From CAWFZT01 sp963820415 (lineage in GTDB: Bacteria; Chloroflexota; Anaerolineae; Anaerolineales; Anaerolineaceae), in assembly GCA_963820415.1 (NCBI GenBank), contig CAWFZT010000004.1, positions 62,001-126,000 of the forward strand: DNA of 64,000 bases, in the 5' to 3' direction. The first letter of the stretch is position 1; each line of letters starts with the position of its first letter. The position numbers were made by a program, and so were the translations under genes. The notes beneath the pieces are model-generated. The model did not search any database, was not told the DNA's origin, and saw only the letters and a list, made by a program, of their open reading frames with translations. Below are positions 9,971 to 18,465 of the stretch, piece after piece.

Positions 9971-10459
9971 ATGTGGCATGTCATAATTGCTGTAGGGATC
10001 CTGGCTTGTGCGGTCATGGCGATCCGGGTGCAGCGCCTGTTGGTATCAGCTCTGTGGCTGGCAGGCACGAGTGCCCTGGTTGGCATGCTGATCTACTTGC
10101 TGGGTGCGCCAGAGATCGCCGTCATCGAACTCAGTGTCGGAGCCGGACTGGTCACGGTGCTCTTCGTCTTCGCCATAAACATCGCTGGCGAGGAAAACCG
10201 CGCCGTGCAGGCCATGATCCCCAAACCGCTGGCCTATGGAGCCGTCATTCTGGCGGTCATCATCGCCGGTTGGTTGTGCTTGCCAACCCTTACTGTCGAT
10301 TTACCTGCTTCACCCGCATTGACCCTGGGGTCAAGCCTGTGGAGCGACCGGGCTGTCGATACCGTTTTGCAGGTTGTCCTGATCTTTGCCGGTGTGCTGG
10401 GAGTGCTTGGTCTGCTGGCTGAGGGAAAGGCTCACGCCTCTTTGGAGAATAAAGCATGA
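9971..10459 (+). CDS. MbhD/MrpB-like membrane subunit of a group 4 hydrogenase (DUF4040)
   Basis: First gene of an eleven-gene operon. The 162-aa product is very hydrophobic with about five membrane helices. The central LLGAPEIAVIELSVGAGLVTVLF is the DUF4040/MbhD signature shared with MrpA/MrpB antiporter parts; the C-terminal helix pair (VDTVLQVVLIFAGVLGVLGLL) resembles MbhE, so this looks like a joined MbhD-E. In Mbh-type complexes this module helps form the ion-translocating arm that couples electron flow from ferredoxin to export of Na+ or H+. A GGGGAG site lies about 9 bases before the ATG. Its end overlaps the next gene by 4 bases (ATGA), indicating translational coupling. NuoJ is an alternative label. 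Confidence 0.7.
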   Translation: MWHVIIAVGILACAVMAIRVQRLLVSALWLAGTSALVGMLIYLLGAPEIAVIELSVGAGLVTVLFVFAINIAGEENRAVQAMIPKPLAYGAVILAVIIAGWLCLPTLTVDLPASPALTLGSSLWSDRAVDTVLQVVLIFAGVLGVLGLLAEGKAHASLENKA

Positions 10460-10767
10460 CTTTGTCACTTCCGATGATTGCCCTAGTAGTCGTTTTTATC
10501 TTGCTGGGAGTTGGTCTGTATGCTTTATTGGTGGTCAGCAACCTGATCAAAGTAGTGATAGCGCTGCAGATCTTGGGTAAAGGCGCTGTCCTGGCGCTGG
10601 TAATTGCCGGCAGCCTGCGCGGACAGGCTAACCTTGGACAAAGTATGGCACTGACGGTCATCGTGGCAGATACGATCGTAGCGGTGGTCGGATTGGCGCT
10701 GGCAGTACAGGTGCGCCGTCATTTTGACACTCTCGATCTAAAATCTCTCACCACGCTGCGGAGGTAA
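10456..10767 (+). CDS. MrpC/NuoK-like membrane subunit
   Basis: 103-aa protein with three membrane helices, matching the NuoK/MnhC/MbhG family in size and pattern: NLIKVVIALQILGKGAVLALVIAG in helix 2 and MALTVIVADTIVAVVGLALAV in helix 3, with the conserved acidic/polar positions in the membrane plane less obvious than in NuoK. In complex I relatives this subunit links the antiporter-like subunits to the core. Start overlaps the upstream stop (ATGA); the next gene starts 3 bases after its stop. Confidence 0.75.
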   Translation: MTLSLPMIALVVVFILLGVGLYALLVVSNLIKVVIALQILGKGAVLALVIAGSLRGQANLGQSMALTVIVADTIVAVVGLALAVQVRRHFDTLDLKSLTTLRR

Positions 10768-10770
10768 ACC

Positions 10771-12522
10771 ATGCTTATTCCTGCCCTGTTTGTCTCGATG
10801 ATTCTATTACCCTGGGTCGGGGCCGTGGTAGTCTGGCTGACGGGGGATAGGTATGCCCGGCTGCAGCATAACCTGGCGGTCACATTTTCTGTCCTGGCTG
10901 CCGCCGCATCCGTCACTTTGCTGCCTTTCAGCCAGGGTTCCCTTGTGCTGTCAATCCCCACCAATCTCACTTTTGGTAATTTTAGCTTTATGATCGACGG
11001 CCTGGGCATGTTCCTTGCTGCCGTCGCCACGGTCATCGGCAGCCTGGCAGTAATTTTCTCGGTAGATTATATGAAGGGGGAAGCCCAGTTGGGCCGCTAC
11101 TACGCCTTTGTACTTTTCTTCATTGGGGCCATGGTTGGGCTGGTGACCACAGCCAACCTGCTGCTGGTCTTCGTCTTCTGGGAAATAACCGCTCTGTGTT
11201 CTTACGCCTTGATCTCTTTCCACAATGATGATCCCAAGGCTGTTGCCGCCGGTGTAAAAGCTTTGATTATTACTCAGGTCGGCGGGATTGGTTTGCTGAT
11301 TGGGGCGCTGTTGTTTTACAGCAATCTGCATACCCTGGATATCAATGACATCATTTCTCAAGCCGGCAATCTGTCGGCCAACGTGCATAGCCTGGCAGCT
11401 TTTGCCTTCCTGATTGCCGCGGCGGCCAAATCAGCCCAGTTCCCCTTTCAAACCTGGCTTCCGGATGCTATGGAAGCGCCAACCCCGATCAGCGCCCTGA
11501 TCCATGCCGCCACGATGGTTAATGCCGGCGTGTATTTGTTGGCGCGCTTCTACCCGGCTTTTGCAGATGTAGGTGGGTGGCGTCTGTCAGTCATGATCGT
11601 CGGTATGCTCTCGGCTCTCCTGGCAGCCTTAATGGCGTTGGTCGCCAACGACCTTAAACGGTTGCTGGCTTATTCGACCGTCAGCCAGCTTGGTTTCATG
11701 GTCTATGCAGTCGGGGCCGGCGGCATCTTTGCCAGCCAGTTTCACCTGATGAGCCATTCTGTTTTCAAAGCACTTTTATTCCTGGGAGCTGGAGCGGTAA
11801 TCCACTCGGTGGGAACACGCGATATGCGCTTAATGGGCGGCTTGCGTAAGAAAATGCCGCTGGTCAGCACGGTCTTCATCATAGGGGCCCTGGCCCTGGC
11901 TGGCCTGCCCATCCTGAACGGTTTCTGGAGCAAAGAGTTGGTGCTGGAAGCCGGGCTGCAGGGCGGACCGGCCTGGATATTTGTGATCATGCTCCTGGTG
12001 GTTAGTTTGACCGCCCTTTACACCTTTCGCTGCGTGTGGCTGGTATTCTTTGGAGAACCACGTTCGCATCTCCATGCCCACGATGCGGGAGTCGCCATGC
12101 GCGTGGCGCTGGTTGCACTGGCGTTTGGCTCGCTGACTACCTGGCTGGTGGCGGGGCCTTTCCTTGCCTGGCTGGCCCAGAGCGTTCCTAACCAGTCCAT
12201 TGAGATCAAGACTGGGGCTGAGATATTCCTGGAAATTTTATCAGCTCCAGCTACCTGGGCCGCTATCGTGCTGGTGCTGCTTGGCCTGGCAGCCTGGTGG
12301 TGGCGTGACCGTTTAAGCGGCCTGGTGCAGGCTTTCCGGGGTGTGGGAAAAGCAGCCGCGGACAGCTTCGGGTTTGAGTTGATCAACCGGTCAGTGGTCA
12401 ATGTGACTCAGGTAAGTGCAGAAGCGCTGCGCGCTACCCAGACGGGAGTGTTGAATTGGAATATTTTCGGAATTGTGGCCGGGCTGGTAATAATCCTGGT
12501 TATCCTGGCATTGGGAGCCTGA
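10771..12522 (+). CDS. NuoL/MrpA-type antiporter-like subunit of the hydrogenase
   Basis: 583 aa, about 15-16 membrane helices, proton-conducting membrane transporter family. Family landmarks: VFWEITALCSYALISF (TM5 Glu), AAAKSAQFPFQTWLPDAMEAPTPISALIHAATMVNAGVYL (broken helix TM7 with conserved Lys and His), and LKRLLAYSTVSQLGFM. These charged residues form the proton path in complex I. Compared with NuoL the long amphipathic C-terminal helix seems absent; the last 100 residues hold one more membrane segment. It sits between the NuoK-like and the second antiporter-like gene, with an almost contiguous start, so it belongs to the ion-pumping arm. Confidence 0.88.
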   Translation: MLIPALFVSMILLPWVGAVVVWLTGDRYARLQHNLAVTFSVLAAAASVTLLPFSQGSLVLSIPTNLTFGNFSFMIDGLGMFLAAVATVIGSLAVIFSVDYMKGEAQLGRYYAFVLFFIGAMVGLVTTANLLLVFVFWEITALCSYALISFHNDDPKAVAAGVKALIITQVGGIGLLIGALLFYSNLHTLDINDIISQAGNLSANVHSLAAFAFLIAAAAKSAQFPFQTWLPDAMEAPTPISALIHAATMVNAGVYLLARFYPAFADVGGWRLSVMIVGMLSALLAALMALVANDLKRLLAYSTVSQLGFMVYAVGAGGIFASQFHLMSHSVFKALLFLGAGAVIHSVGTRDMRLMGGLRKKMPLVSTVFIIGALALAGLPILNGFWSKELVLEAGLQGGPAWIFVIMLLVVSLTALYTFRCVWLVFFGEPRSHLHAHDAGVAMRVALVALAFGSLTTWLVAGPFLAWLAQSVPNQSIEIKTGAEIFLEILSAPATWAAIVLVLLGLAAWWWRDRLSGLVQAFRGVGKAAADSFGFELINRSVVNVTQVSAEALRATQTGVLNWNIFGIVAGLVIILVILALGA

Positions 12523-12526
12523 AGAC

Positions 12527-14032
12527 ATGAACATGGAATATACAATGACCTGGCTGCTCGCCATGCCCTTCATTTTCTCACCGTTGATTTATCTTGCCGG
12601 TCGTCTTTACCAGCGCCGGATGGGTAAACCTGGCCTGGCACGCTGGCTGGCCATCCTGGCCATACTTGTCACCGGAGGGATCCTCTTTCAGGCTTTTCTT
12701 TTATTTCAGCGACAGGGCCGCCTGGCGATCAGGATTGGGACGATTTTCCTGCGCATGGATGGCATCAGCCTGCTGCTGGCTTTCACGGTGTTAGTGTTGG
12801 GTCTCATGGTAATGATTTTCTCCACCAGCTATATGTTTGGAGAAATGAACGAGGAAAAGTATTACGCCTTGCTGGTGGCGATGATCGGGTCCATGATCGG
12901 GCTGGGATGTGCTGGCGATTTGTTTAACCTATGGCTGTGGTTTGAAGTCATGGCAGTCACCTCGTATATGCTGGTCGCCTTTTATCGGGATGAGAAGGCT
13001 GCTCTGGAAGCGGGGGTTAAATACCTGGTGCAAAGCGCTACCGGATCGGTGTTCGTGCTGATTGGTATCGCCCTGGTGTTTGCCCAGGTTGGCACGTTAA
13101 ACCTGGACGAAATTATTGCTGCAGTTAACGGCTTGACCCCGATCCTGCTCGTCGCCGGCGCCTTTTTCCTGATCGGTTTTGGGATCAAGACCGCCCTGGT
13201 ACCCCTGCATACCTGGCTACCGGACGCCCATTCAGAGGCGCCCAGCGGGATCAGCGCCATGTTGTCTGGTGTGGTCATCGAGGCTGGCCTGCTTGCTATG
13301 CTGCGTGCCACCGGGGGGTTGGCAGGCACACATGCCAATTGGGGAGGCATTTTGTTGGGCTTTGGGGTGGTAAACATGCTGGTCGGCAACCTGATGGCGC
13401 TGCGCCAGACCCAGGTCAAGCGCCTGCTGGCCTACTCATCCGTGGCGCAGATTGGTTACATGCTACTCGGCCTGGGTGTTGCCGTCATGTTTCAAAAGGT
13501 AGACGGGGCTGTAGGAGCTTTCTTCCACCTGTTCAACCATGCCATGATGAAAGGATTGGCTTTCCTGGCGGCCGGGGCGCTCTTGTATACGTTGCACTTG
13601 TCCAAAGGGGAGCATTCACCACTGGTGGTCGAAGACCTGGATGGCGCCTCTCGCCGCTACCCTCTGGTTGCCTTTGCTTTCAGTGTAGCCGTGCTCGGCC
13701 TGGGCGGTCTGCCGCCGCTGGCTGGCTTTATGTCCAAGTGGCAAATTTTCATGGCGGGAGTATCCACCCAGAATATCTGGATTATTCTACTGGTGATCTT
13801 TGCCGCCCTGAACAGCGTCCTCTCATTGGGCTATTATGCTCCACTGGTCAACCGCCTTTATCGTCTCGAACCATCCTCGGCTGTTAAATCTGGCACGCCC
13901 ATGACTTTCGCCATGGGGCTGCCGTTGGTCTTACTGGCTGTCGCCGTGATCGTCATCGGCATTTGGCCATCGCTGATGGACTGGTTAACTGGCCCTGCGG
14001 GCGCCAGTTTGATGGCCGCCTTTGGGCATTGA
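12527..14032 (+). CDS. NuoN/MrpD/MbhH-type antiporter-like subunit of the hydrogenase
   Basis: 501 aa, about 14 membrane helices. Signatures: WLWFEVMAVTSYMLVAFY (Glu in TM5), GIKTALVPLHTWLPDAHSEAPSGISAMLSGVVIEAGLLAM (TM7/8 with Lys and His) and VKRLLAYSSVAQIGYMLLGLG. The AHSEAPSGISAMLSG wording is typical of the MrpD/MbhH branch rather than NuoL. Starts 4 bases after the stop of the previous gene; an alternative ATG lies six codons further. Together with the preceding gene the complex has two antiporter-like pumps, more than the single MbhH of Pyrococcus Mbh. Confidence 0.88.
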   Translation: MNMEYTMTWLLAMPFIFSPLIYLAGRLYQRRMGKPGLARWLAILAILVTGGILFQAFLLFQRQGRLAIRIGTIFLRMDGISLLLAFTVLVLGLMVMIFSTSYMFGEMNEEKYYALLVAMIGSMIGLGCAGDLFNLWLWFEVMAVTSYMLVAFYRDEKAALEAGVKYLVQSATGSVFVLIGIALVFAQVGTLNLDEIIAAVNGLTPILLVAGAFFLIGFGIKTALVPLHTWLPDAHSEAPSGISAMLSGVVIEAGLLAMLRATGGLAGTHANWGGILLGFGVVNMLVGNLMALRQTQVKRLLAYSSVAQIGYMLLGLGVAVMFQKVDGAVGAFFHLFNHAMMKGLAFLAAGALLYTLHLSKGEHSPLVVEDLDGASRRYPLVAFAFSVAVLGLGGLPPLAGFMSKWQIFMAGVSTQNIWIILLVIFAALNSVLSLGYYAPLVNRLYRLEPSSAVKSGTPMTFAMGLPLVLLAVAVIVIGIWPSLMDWLTGPAGASLMAAFGH

Positions 14033-14047
14033 TCGAAAGGAGCTGAA

Positions 14048-14371
14048 ATGAATCTCATCCTCACTCCTCCCCTGGCTATCCTGATCTACATCTTTCTGGT
14101 CTTGATCATTACCTGGGCCGGAAAAAAGATGGCAGGCCCGGAGGCACCCAACAAGTTAAAGTCCAGCATATACAGCAGTGGTGAACTGGCTCCAACCAAT
14201 ATGGCTGCGCCGGGTTATAAGCCGTTCTTCTTGATTGCCTTTTTTTTCGCCATCTTGCACCTGGGCATGTTGGTAGTCGGCAACGGGACGGTAAATCAAA
14301 GTCAAAATCTAATCTCCGGCATTTTCGTGGTTGGCCTGATTTTTGCCCTGGTGGCTTTAATCCTTGGTTGA
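14048..14371 (+). CDS. NuoA-like small membrane subunit
   Basis: 107 aa with three predicted helices (residues 8-26, 58-78, 88-106) and a polar loop carrying SSIYSSGELAPTN, placed like the YECG loop of NuoA. In complex I this loop touches the quinone/[NiFe]-site region and moves during turnover. Preceded by AAAGGAG. The position directly before the NuoB-like subunit fits NuoA (or MbhI in hydrogenase naming). Assignment rests on size, topology and position. Confidence 0.6.
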   Translation: MNLILTPPLAILIYIFLVLIITWAGKKMAGPEAPNKLKSSIYSSGELAPTNMAAPGYKPFFLIAFFFAILHLGMLVVGNGTVNQSQNLISGIFVVGLIFALVALILG

Positions 14372-14413
14372 TCGGGTTGATCGCCCTTTTAGAGGTATAA
14401 AAGGAAACTTATT

Positions 14414-14872
14414 ATGGAACAAACCATGACATCTCCCTGGCAGAATGTGTTAGAACAGGTAAAAACCTGGGCGCGGATTAATTCTCCCTGGGCGATCCAT
14501 TTCAACAGTGGGTCGTGTAACGGCTGCGATATTGAAATCCTGGCCACCTTGACTCCCCGTTATGATATCGAACGCTTTGGGATTAAACTGCAGGGCAGCC
14601 CGCGCCACGCAGATGTGTTGATCTGCACCGGGCCGGTGACCAGGCAGGCGCGTGAGCGTTTATTACGCACCTACGAGCAAATGCCAGACCCCAAATTTGT
14701 GATTGCAGTAGGTTCCTGCGGTCTTTCAGGTGGAGTATTCCACGGCTCCTATAATATTGTCGGGGGCATCGCCGAAGTCATCCCGGTCAATGTATTTATT
14801 CCTGGCTGCCCCCCTCGCCCGGAAGCGATTATTTATGGGGTCGTCCAATTACTGCAAACATTGAAGAAATAA
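14414..14872 (+). CDS. [NiFe] hydrogenase group 4 small subunit (NuoB/MbhJ/EchC-like)
   Basis: 152-aa iron-sulfur protein holding the proximal [4Fe-4S] cluster. Ligands visible: Cys35 and Cys38 (SGSCNGCDIE), Cys102 (VGSCGLSGG) and Cys132 (PGCPPRPE), the complete NuoB pattern except that group 4 enzymes have a CxxC rather than the CC pair of complex I. That CxxC favours a hydrogenase over a true complex I. It passes electrons to the large subunit encoded two genes downstream. An AAGGAAA site precedes the ATG; a second ATG lies five codons in. Confidence 0.9.
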   Translation: MEQTMTSPWQNVLEQVKTWARINSPWAIHFNSGSCNGCDIEILATLTPRYDIERFGIKLQGSPRHADVLICTGPVTRQARERLLRTYEQMPDPKFVIAVGSCGLSGGVFHGSYNIVGGIAEVIPVNVFIPGCPPRPEAIIYGVVQLLQTLKK

Positions 14873-14887
14873 GCATGAGGTAAATCG

Positions 14888-15412
14888 ATGGATATTACTG
14901 AGGCATTACAAACAGCACAAGACCTGCTAAACCAGTGGACCAGCGGTATGAACACGCCAGATTTGAGCCGCCTGGACGTGATGGTGGCGCCTAAGGACCT
15001 AAAACCGGCTGTACGCATCCTGCAGAAAGCCCATTGGGGTTACCTTTCAGCGATTACCGGTATCGATCACCCGCCTGTGCCGGCCTCTCCGGATGGTAAG
15101 CAGCCCGCCAAAGAGGGTTCCCTGGAAATGCTGTACCATTTCTGTGAAGGCGCCGCAATCACCACGCTGCGGGTCAGCGTTCCTTATACGCGCCCGGTGA
15201 TCCCCTCGATTTGCGAAATACTGCCGTATGCCACGCTTTACGAGCGTGAAGCAAATGAGTTATTCGGGGTTACCTTCACAGGATCTCCCAACACCGACCA
15301 TTTTGTTTTACCTGATGATTGGCCTGATGGAGTAAATCCTCTACTCAAATCATTTACAGGTTTTAACAAGCCTCAGCAGTCCCCCACAGATCGGGGACTA
15401 CCGTCCCCTTAG
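14888..15412 (+). CDS. NuoC/MbhK-like 30-kDa subunit
   Basis: 174-aa soluble subunit of the NuoC family, which with the NuoD-like protein forms part of the connecting module. The signature YATLYEREANELFGVTFTGSPN followed by LPDDWPDGVNPLLKSF is the NuoC motif. The final 20 or so residues (FNKPQQSPTDRG...) do not look like family sequence; they are encoded by a GC-rich hairpin region at 15378-15406 that contains a 20-base unit repeated, inverted, inside hycI. A small element may therefore have extended the reading frame. Ends 8 bases before the large-subunit gene. Confidence 0.85.
   Translation: MDITEALQTAQDLLNQWTSGMNTPDLSRLDVMVAPKDLKPAVRILQKAHWGYLSAITGIDHPPVPASPDGKQPAKEGSLEMLYHFCEGAAITTLRVSVPYTRPVIPSICEILPYATLYEREANELFGVTFTGSPNTDHFVLPDDWPDGVNPLLKSFTGFNKPQQSPTDRGLPSP
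15380..15399 (+). repeat. 20-base GC hairpin unit in nuoC-like gene, inverted partner at 18091
   Basis: TCCCCCACAGATCGGGGACT; the reverse complement of 18091-18109 matches it with one C fewer. Here it forms a hairpin (AGTCCCC/GGGGACT) and is followed by a second one (GGGGACTACCGTCCCC). It encodes the atypical tail of the NuoC-like subunit. Confidence 0.6.
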
Positions 15413-15420
15413 GAGTCAGC

Positions 15421-16602
15421 ATGGAAGCCAAAGTATCTCCTCAAAAGTTTATCGTGCCCATCGGCCCGCAACACCCGGCGCTCAAGGAACCCGGCCATTT
15501 TGAATTCACTGTAGAAGGTGAAGTTATCACCGGCGCAACAGTACGCCTGGGCTACGTGCACCGCGGTATTGAAAAGAGCACCGAAGACCGCAATTGGACA
15601 CAGAACCTTTACCTGTTGGAAAGGATCTGTGGGATTTGCTCGCATATCCATGCCACTGCCTACGCCCTTGGCGTAGAAGCCCTGGCAGATGTCACAGCTC
15701 CCCCGCGCGCTCAAGCTATCCGTACCCTGGTATGTGAGCTGGAGCGCATCACCAGCCACATGCTTTGGTTAGGAGTCGCGGCCCACGAAGGCGGTTTTGA
15801 TACTCTGTTTATGTATTCCTGGCGCGACCGTGAAACCGTCATGGATCTGCTCGAAGGTCTGAGCGGAAACCGGGTGAATTACTCAGTGAACGTACTGGGT
15901 GGGGTCAAAATCGATGTGGATGAAAAACAGGCCACCGCCATTCGTAAGGGCATCGATTTCCTTAAAGAGCGCACCGAGCACTACATGAAGGTAGTCACGA
16001 CGGATGAAACCTTCCTGGGACGCACACGTGATGTGGGAACGATGACCTATGACCAGGCGGATGCCCTTGCGGCGGTAGGGCCTACCGCCCGCGCCTCTGG
16101 GATTGCCCGTGATATCCGGGCGGATGCACCTTATGCAGCTTATCCACAATTCCCCATCAATGTAATTACAGAAAAGGGCGGAGACCTGGCTGCCCGGTTT
16201 ATCGTCCGCATTAACGAACTTTACGAGGCGTATCGCCTGATCCACGAAATTCTGGATAAAATGCCCACCGGCGAATTGAACACGCGTGTCCCCCGCCGAA
16301 TCCCAGAAAATGAGACAATCAGCCGGGTTGAAGCCCCGCGGGGTGAGCTGTTCTATTATCTGAAGAGTAATGGCAGCGAAAAACCTGAACGTGTCAAAGT
16401 GCGTACTCCGAGTATCTGCAATTGGGCGACGGTGATGAATTTCGCCATTGGACTCAAGCTGGCCGATATGCCAATGATCCTGGCTGGCATCGATCCCTGT
16501 TTCTCGTGCAGCGACCGGATGGTAATCATCAACCGATCAAACCAATCCCAGGTATGGAGTTGGGAGGATCTTCGCCAATATGGGATTAAACACTACCGAT
16601 GA
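15421..16602 (+). CDS. [NiFe] hydrogenase group 4 catalytic large subunit (NuoD/MbhL/EchE-like)
   Basis: 393 aa. Both Ni-binding pairs are present: Cys70/Cys73 in RICGICSHIH and Cys360/Cys363 in DPCFSCSDR. Complex I NuoD has lost these, so this is a real hydrogenase catalytic subunit of the energy-converting group 4, not a quinone reductase. It should reduce protons with electrons from reduced ferredoxin (or run in reverse), coupled to ion export by the membrane subunits. A tail of 30 residues follows the last Cys; the protease gene at 17.9 kb fits removal of such a tail, although not all group 4 enzymes are processed. A start preceded by AGGAGTCAGC. The stop overlaps the next start by 4 bases. 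Confidence 0.93.
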   Translation: MEAKVSPQKFIVPIGPQHPALKEPGHFEFTVEGEVITGATVRLGYVHRGIEKSTEDRNWTQNLYLLERICGICSHIHATAYALGVEALADVTAPPRAQAIRTLVCELERITSHMLWLGVAAHEGGFDTLFMYSWRDRETVMDLLEGLSGNRVNYSVNVLGGVKIDVDEKQATAIRKGIDFLKERTEHYMKVVTTDETFLGRTRDVGTMTYDQADALAAVGPTARASGIARDIRADAPYAAYPQFPINVITEKGGDLAARFIVRINELYEAYRLIHEILDKMPTGELNTRVPRRIPENETISRVEAPRGELFYYLKSNGSEKPERVKVRTPSICNWATVMNFAIGLKLADMPMILAGIDPCFSCSDRMVIINRSNQSQVWSWEDLRQYGIKHYR

Positions 16603-17534
16603 ACCTCACTATTTCTCCCCTGATCGCTCTTTTATTCTTTCCTGGCGGTATCTTCCTGCTGGGCAGCGGACTGGTTTACGAGTTTATTGACCGTAAACTG
16701 GTGGCTCAATTCCAAAACCGGGTTGGCCCGCGCTGGTTCCAGCCCCTGGCCGATATCCTCAAGCTGCTGGCAAAGGAAGAAATTACCCCTGAGGGGGTCA
16801 ATCCCCAATTGTTTGTGACCCTTCCGGTAGTAGCCCTGGCGGCGGCGCTGACTGCGGCGCTATATGTGCCCATGTTTGGTTTTCAGGCGACTTTCACCTT
16901 TCGCGGCGATCTGGTCGTGACCCTATATTTGCTAAGCATGATGACCCTCAGTATTGGCCTGGCTGGCGCTAATTCGGTGGACCGGTATTCGATCATTGGC
17001 GCCACGCGCACGCTCACCCAACTTTTTTCTTACGAAGCGCCATTCTTGCTGGCTTTATTGGGGCCGGCTATCGTCGCTGGAACCTGGCAAATTGGTGATA
17101 TTAACCAGTATGCCGCCTCTCATCCCTGGCTTATCGTTTCTCAGCCGATCGGTTTCATCGTGGCGGTTATTGGTTTGATGGGCAAGCTGGAGCTGCCCCC
17201 GTTCGATGCCCCCGAGGCAGAAACCGAAATTGTTTCCGGCGCCCTGACTGAATACAGCGGCCGCGGTCTGGCTTTATTCCGCATCGGTAAAGATGTTGAG
17301 CTGGTGATTGGCCTGACCCTGGTAGTGGCTTTCTACCTGGGCGGTCTGGAAAACCCGCTGGTATTCTTGTTAAAGACCCTGGTTTTGCTGCTGATCACGG
17401 CTGGACTGCAATCATTGTTTGCTCGTCTACGCATCGACCAGACGATTGGTTTGTGGTGGCGTATCGGAGCCCTGGTAGCTTTGGCGCAGCTCCTGGTGGT
17501 AATTATCGGACGTTCCATTGGTTGGATAATGTAG
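16599..17534 (+). CDS. NuoH/MbhM-like membrane subunit
   Basis: 311 aa, about 8 membrane helices, the subunit anchoring the hydrogenase module to the membrane arm. Family motifs: RKLVAQFQNRVGPRWFQPLADILKLLAKEEITPEG in the first loop, and the acidic loop LELPPFDAPEAETEIVSGALTEYSGRGLALF, close to the FDxxEAExELVaGf motif of NuoH. In complex I this protein links redox change to the proton channels. Overlaps the large-subunit gene by ATGA and is followed 11 bases later by the ferredoxin-like subunit. Confidence 0.92.
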   Translation: MNLTISPLIALLFFPGGIFLLGSGLVYEFIDRKLVAQFQNRVGPRWFQPLADILKLLAKEEITPEGVNPQLFVTLPVVALAAALTAALYVPMFGFQATFTFRGDLVVTLYLLSMMTLSIGLAGANSVDRYSIIGATRTLTQLFSYEAPFLLALLGPAIVAGTWQIGDINQYAASHPWLIVSQPIGFIVAVIGLMGKLELPPFDAPEAETEIVSGALTEYSGRGLALFRIGKDVELVIGLTLVVAFYLGGLENPLVFLLKTLVLLLITAGLQSLFARLRIDQTIGLWWRIGALVALAQLLVVIIGRSIGWIM

Positions 17535-17545
17535 CGAGGTGGATC

Positions 17546-17974
17546 ATGCCTATTGGTGTAATGTTTAGTGATATCCTGTCATCCTTATTCAAGAAACCGG
17601 CAACCGAGAAGTATCCATTTATAAAGTTACCTGCTCCGGATCGTTTGCGCGGCGAATTATTTTGGGATCCGGCAAAATGCACGGGCTGCCAGTTGTGCGT
17701 CAAAGACTGCCCGGCGGACGCCTTGGAGTTGATCGTGTTGGACAAGGTCAATAAGCGCTTTGTCATGCGCTATCACGCAGACAAATGCATCTACTGCGCC
17801 CAATGTGTGATGAACTGCCGTTTCAAGTGCCTGAACATGTCCAACGAGCAGTGGGAGCTGGCCTCTACCAGCAAAGAGCCGTTCCTTGTGAATTATGGAA
17901 GGGATGAGGATGTTCAGTTCCTCCTGGATAAGGCTGCTCAAGCAGGCAGCCAGATCCCTTGCGAAAAACCGTAA
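17546..17974 (+). CDS. NuoI/MbhN-like 2x[4Fe-4S] subunit
   Basis: 142 aa. Two ferredoxin motifs: Cys45, 48, 51, 55 (CTGCQLCVKDCP) and Cys81, 84, 87, 91 (CIYCAQCVMNC), giving two [4Fe-4S] clusters that take electrons from ferredoxin and pass them to the NuoB-like subunit. No NADH-binding (NuoE/F/G) genes are present in the window, which fits a ferredoxin-fed enzyme. The ATG at 17546 follows GCGAGG and gives the family's normal N terminus; an in-frame upstream ATG at 17453 lies inside the NuoH-like gene and is unlikely. Confidence 0.9.
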   Translation: MPIGVMFSDILSSLFKKPATEKYPFIKLPAPDRLRGELFWDPAKCTGCQLCVKDCPADALELIVLDKVNKRFVMRYHADKCIYCAQCVMNCRFKCLNMSNEQWELASTSKEPFLVNYGRDEDVQFLLDKAAQAGSQIPCEKP

Positions 17975-18456
17975 CCGCACTGCTCGGATTGCCCTGGTCG
18001 GGATTGGCAATGAAATAAATGGCGATGATGGAGCAGGTGTGCAGATAGTGCGCAGCCTGGGCCAAAAATTGCCTGAACAATCCGGACGAAAGTCCCCGAT
18101 CTGTGGGGAATGGCTTTTAGTCGAAGCAGGCCAGGCGCCTGAAAACTTTTCCGGAACCTTGCGCAGGTTTCAGCCAGACCTGGTGATATTGATCGACGCG
18201 GCCGAAATGGGACAGTCAGCCGGAAGCGTTGCCTGCCTGGACTGGCGTGAGGCAGGAGGGTTCAGCGCATCCACCCATAGCCTGCCCCTGAATATGTTGA
18301 TCGACCTTTCTGGTCAGCGAGCTCGACTGCCAGGTGATGGTGCTGGGCATCCAGCCGGTCCAAATGGGAATGGACCAGCCGCTTTCTCGCGAGGTTGAAC
18401 TTGCAGTGGAAGAAATTGTCGCCGAGCTGCAAAGTTGGATAAGCAAGGGCAAGTAA
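17910..18456 (+). CDS. Hydrogenase maturation protease HycI-like, frameshifted
   Basis: Nickel-dependent endopeptidase family (HycI/HyaD) that trims the C-terminal tail of a [NiFe] large subunit. Seen: GIGNEINGDDGAG (first metal Asp region), LLVEAGQAPENF, LVILIDAAEMG and the FSASTHSLPLNML motif. Near 18308 the frame breaks; the other frame gives FLVSELDCQVMVLGIQP and ends at 18454-18456, which is the normal family C terminus, so one base seems to be extra. An in-frame stretch in the middle (SGRKSPICGEW) is encoded by a 19-base inverted partner of the nuoC tail repeat and looks like an insertion. The start overlaps the NuoI-like gene; ATG 17910 is preceded by AAGGG, but 17895 is possible. Last gene of the operon. 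Confidence 0.75.
18091..18109 (-). repeat. 19-base unit in hycI, inverted partner of 15380-15399
   Basis: AGTCCCCGATCTGTGGGGA; its reverse complement matches the nuoC-tail unit in 19 of 20 positions. Here it is read in frame and adds residues between the first metal motif region and LLVEAG of the protease. Confidence 0.55.
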
Positions 18457-18465
18457 TAATTGCTT

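Noticed and set aside
9971..17974. True NADH:quinone oxidoreductase (complex I)
   Set aside because: Both Ni-binding CxxC pairs are intact in the large subunit, NuoE/F/G are absent and a hydrogenase maturation protease follows.
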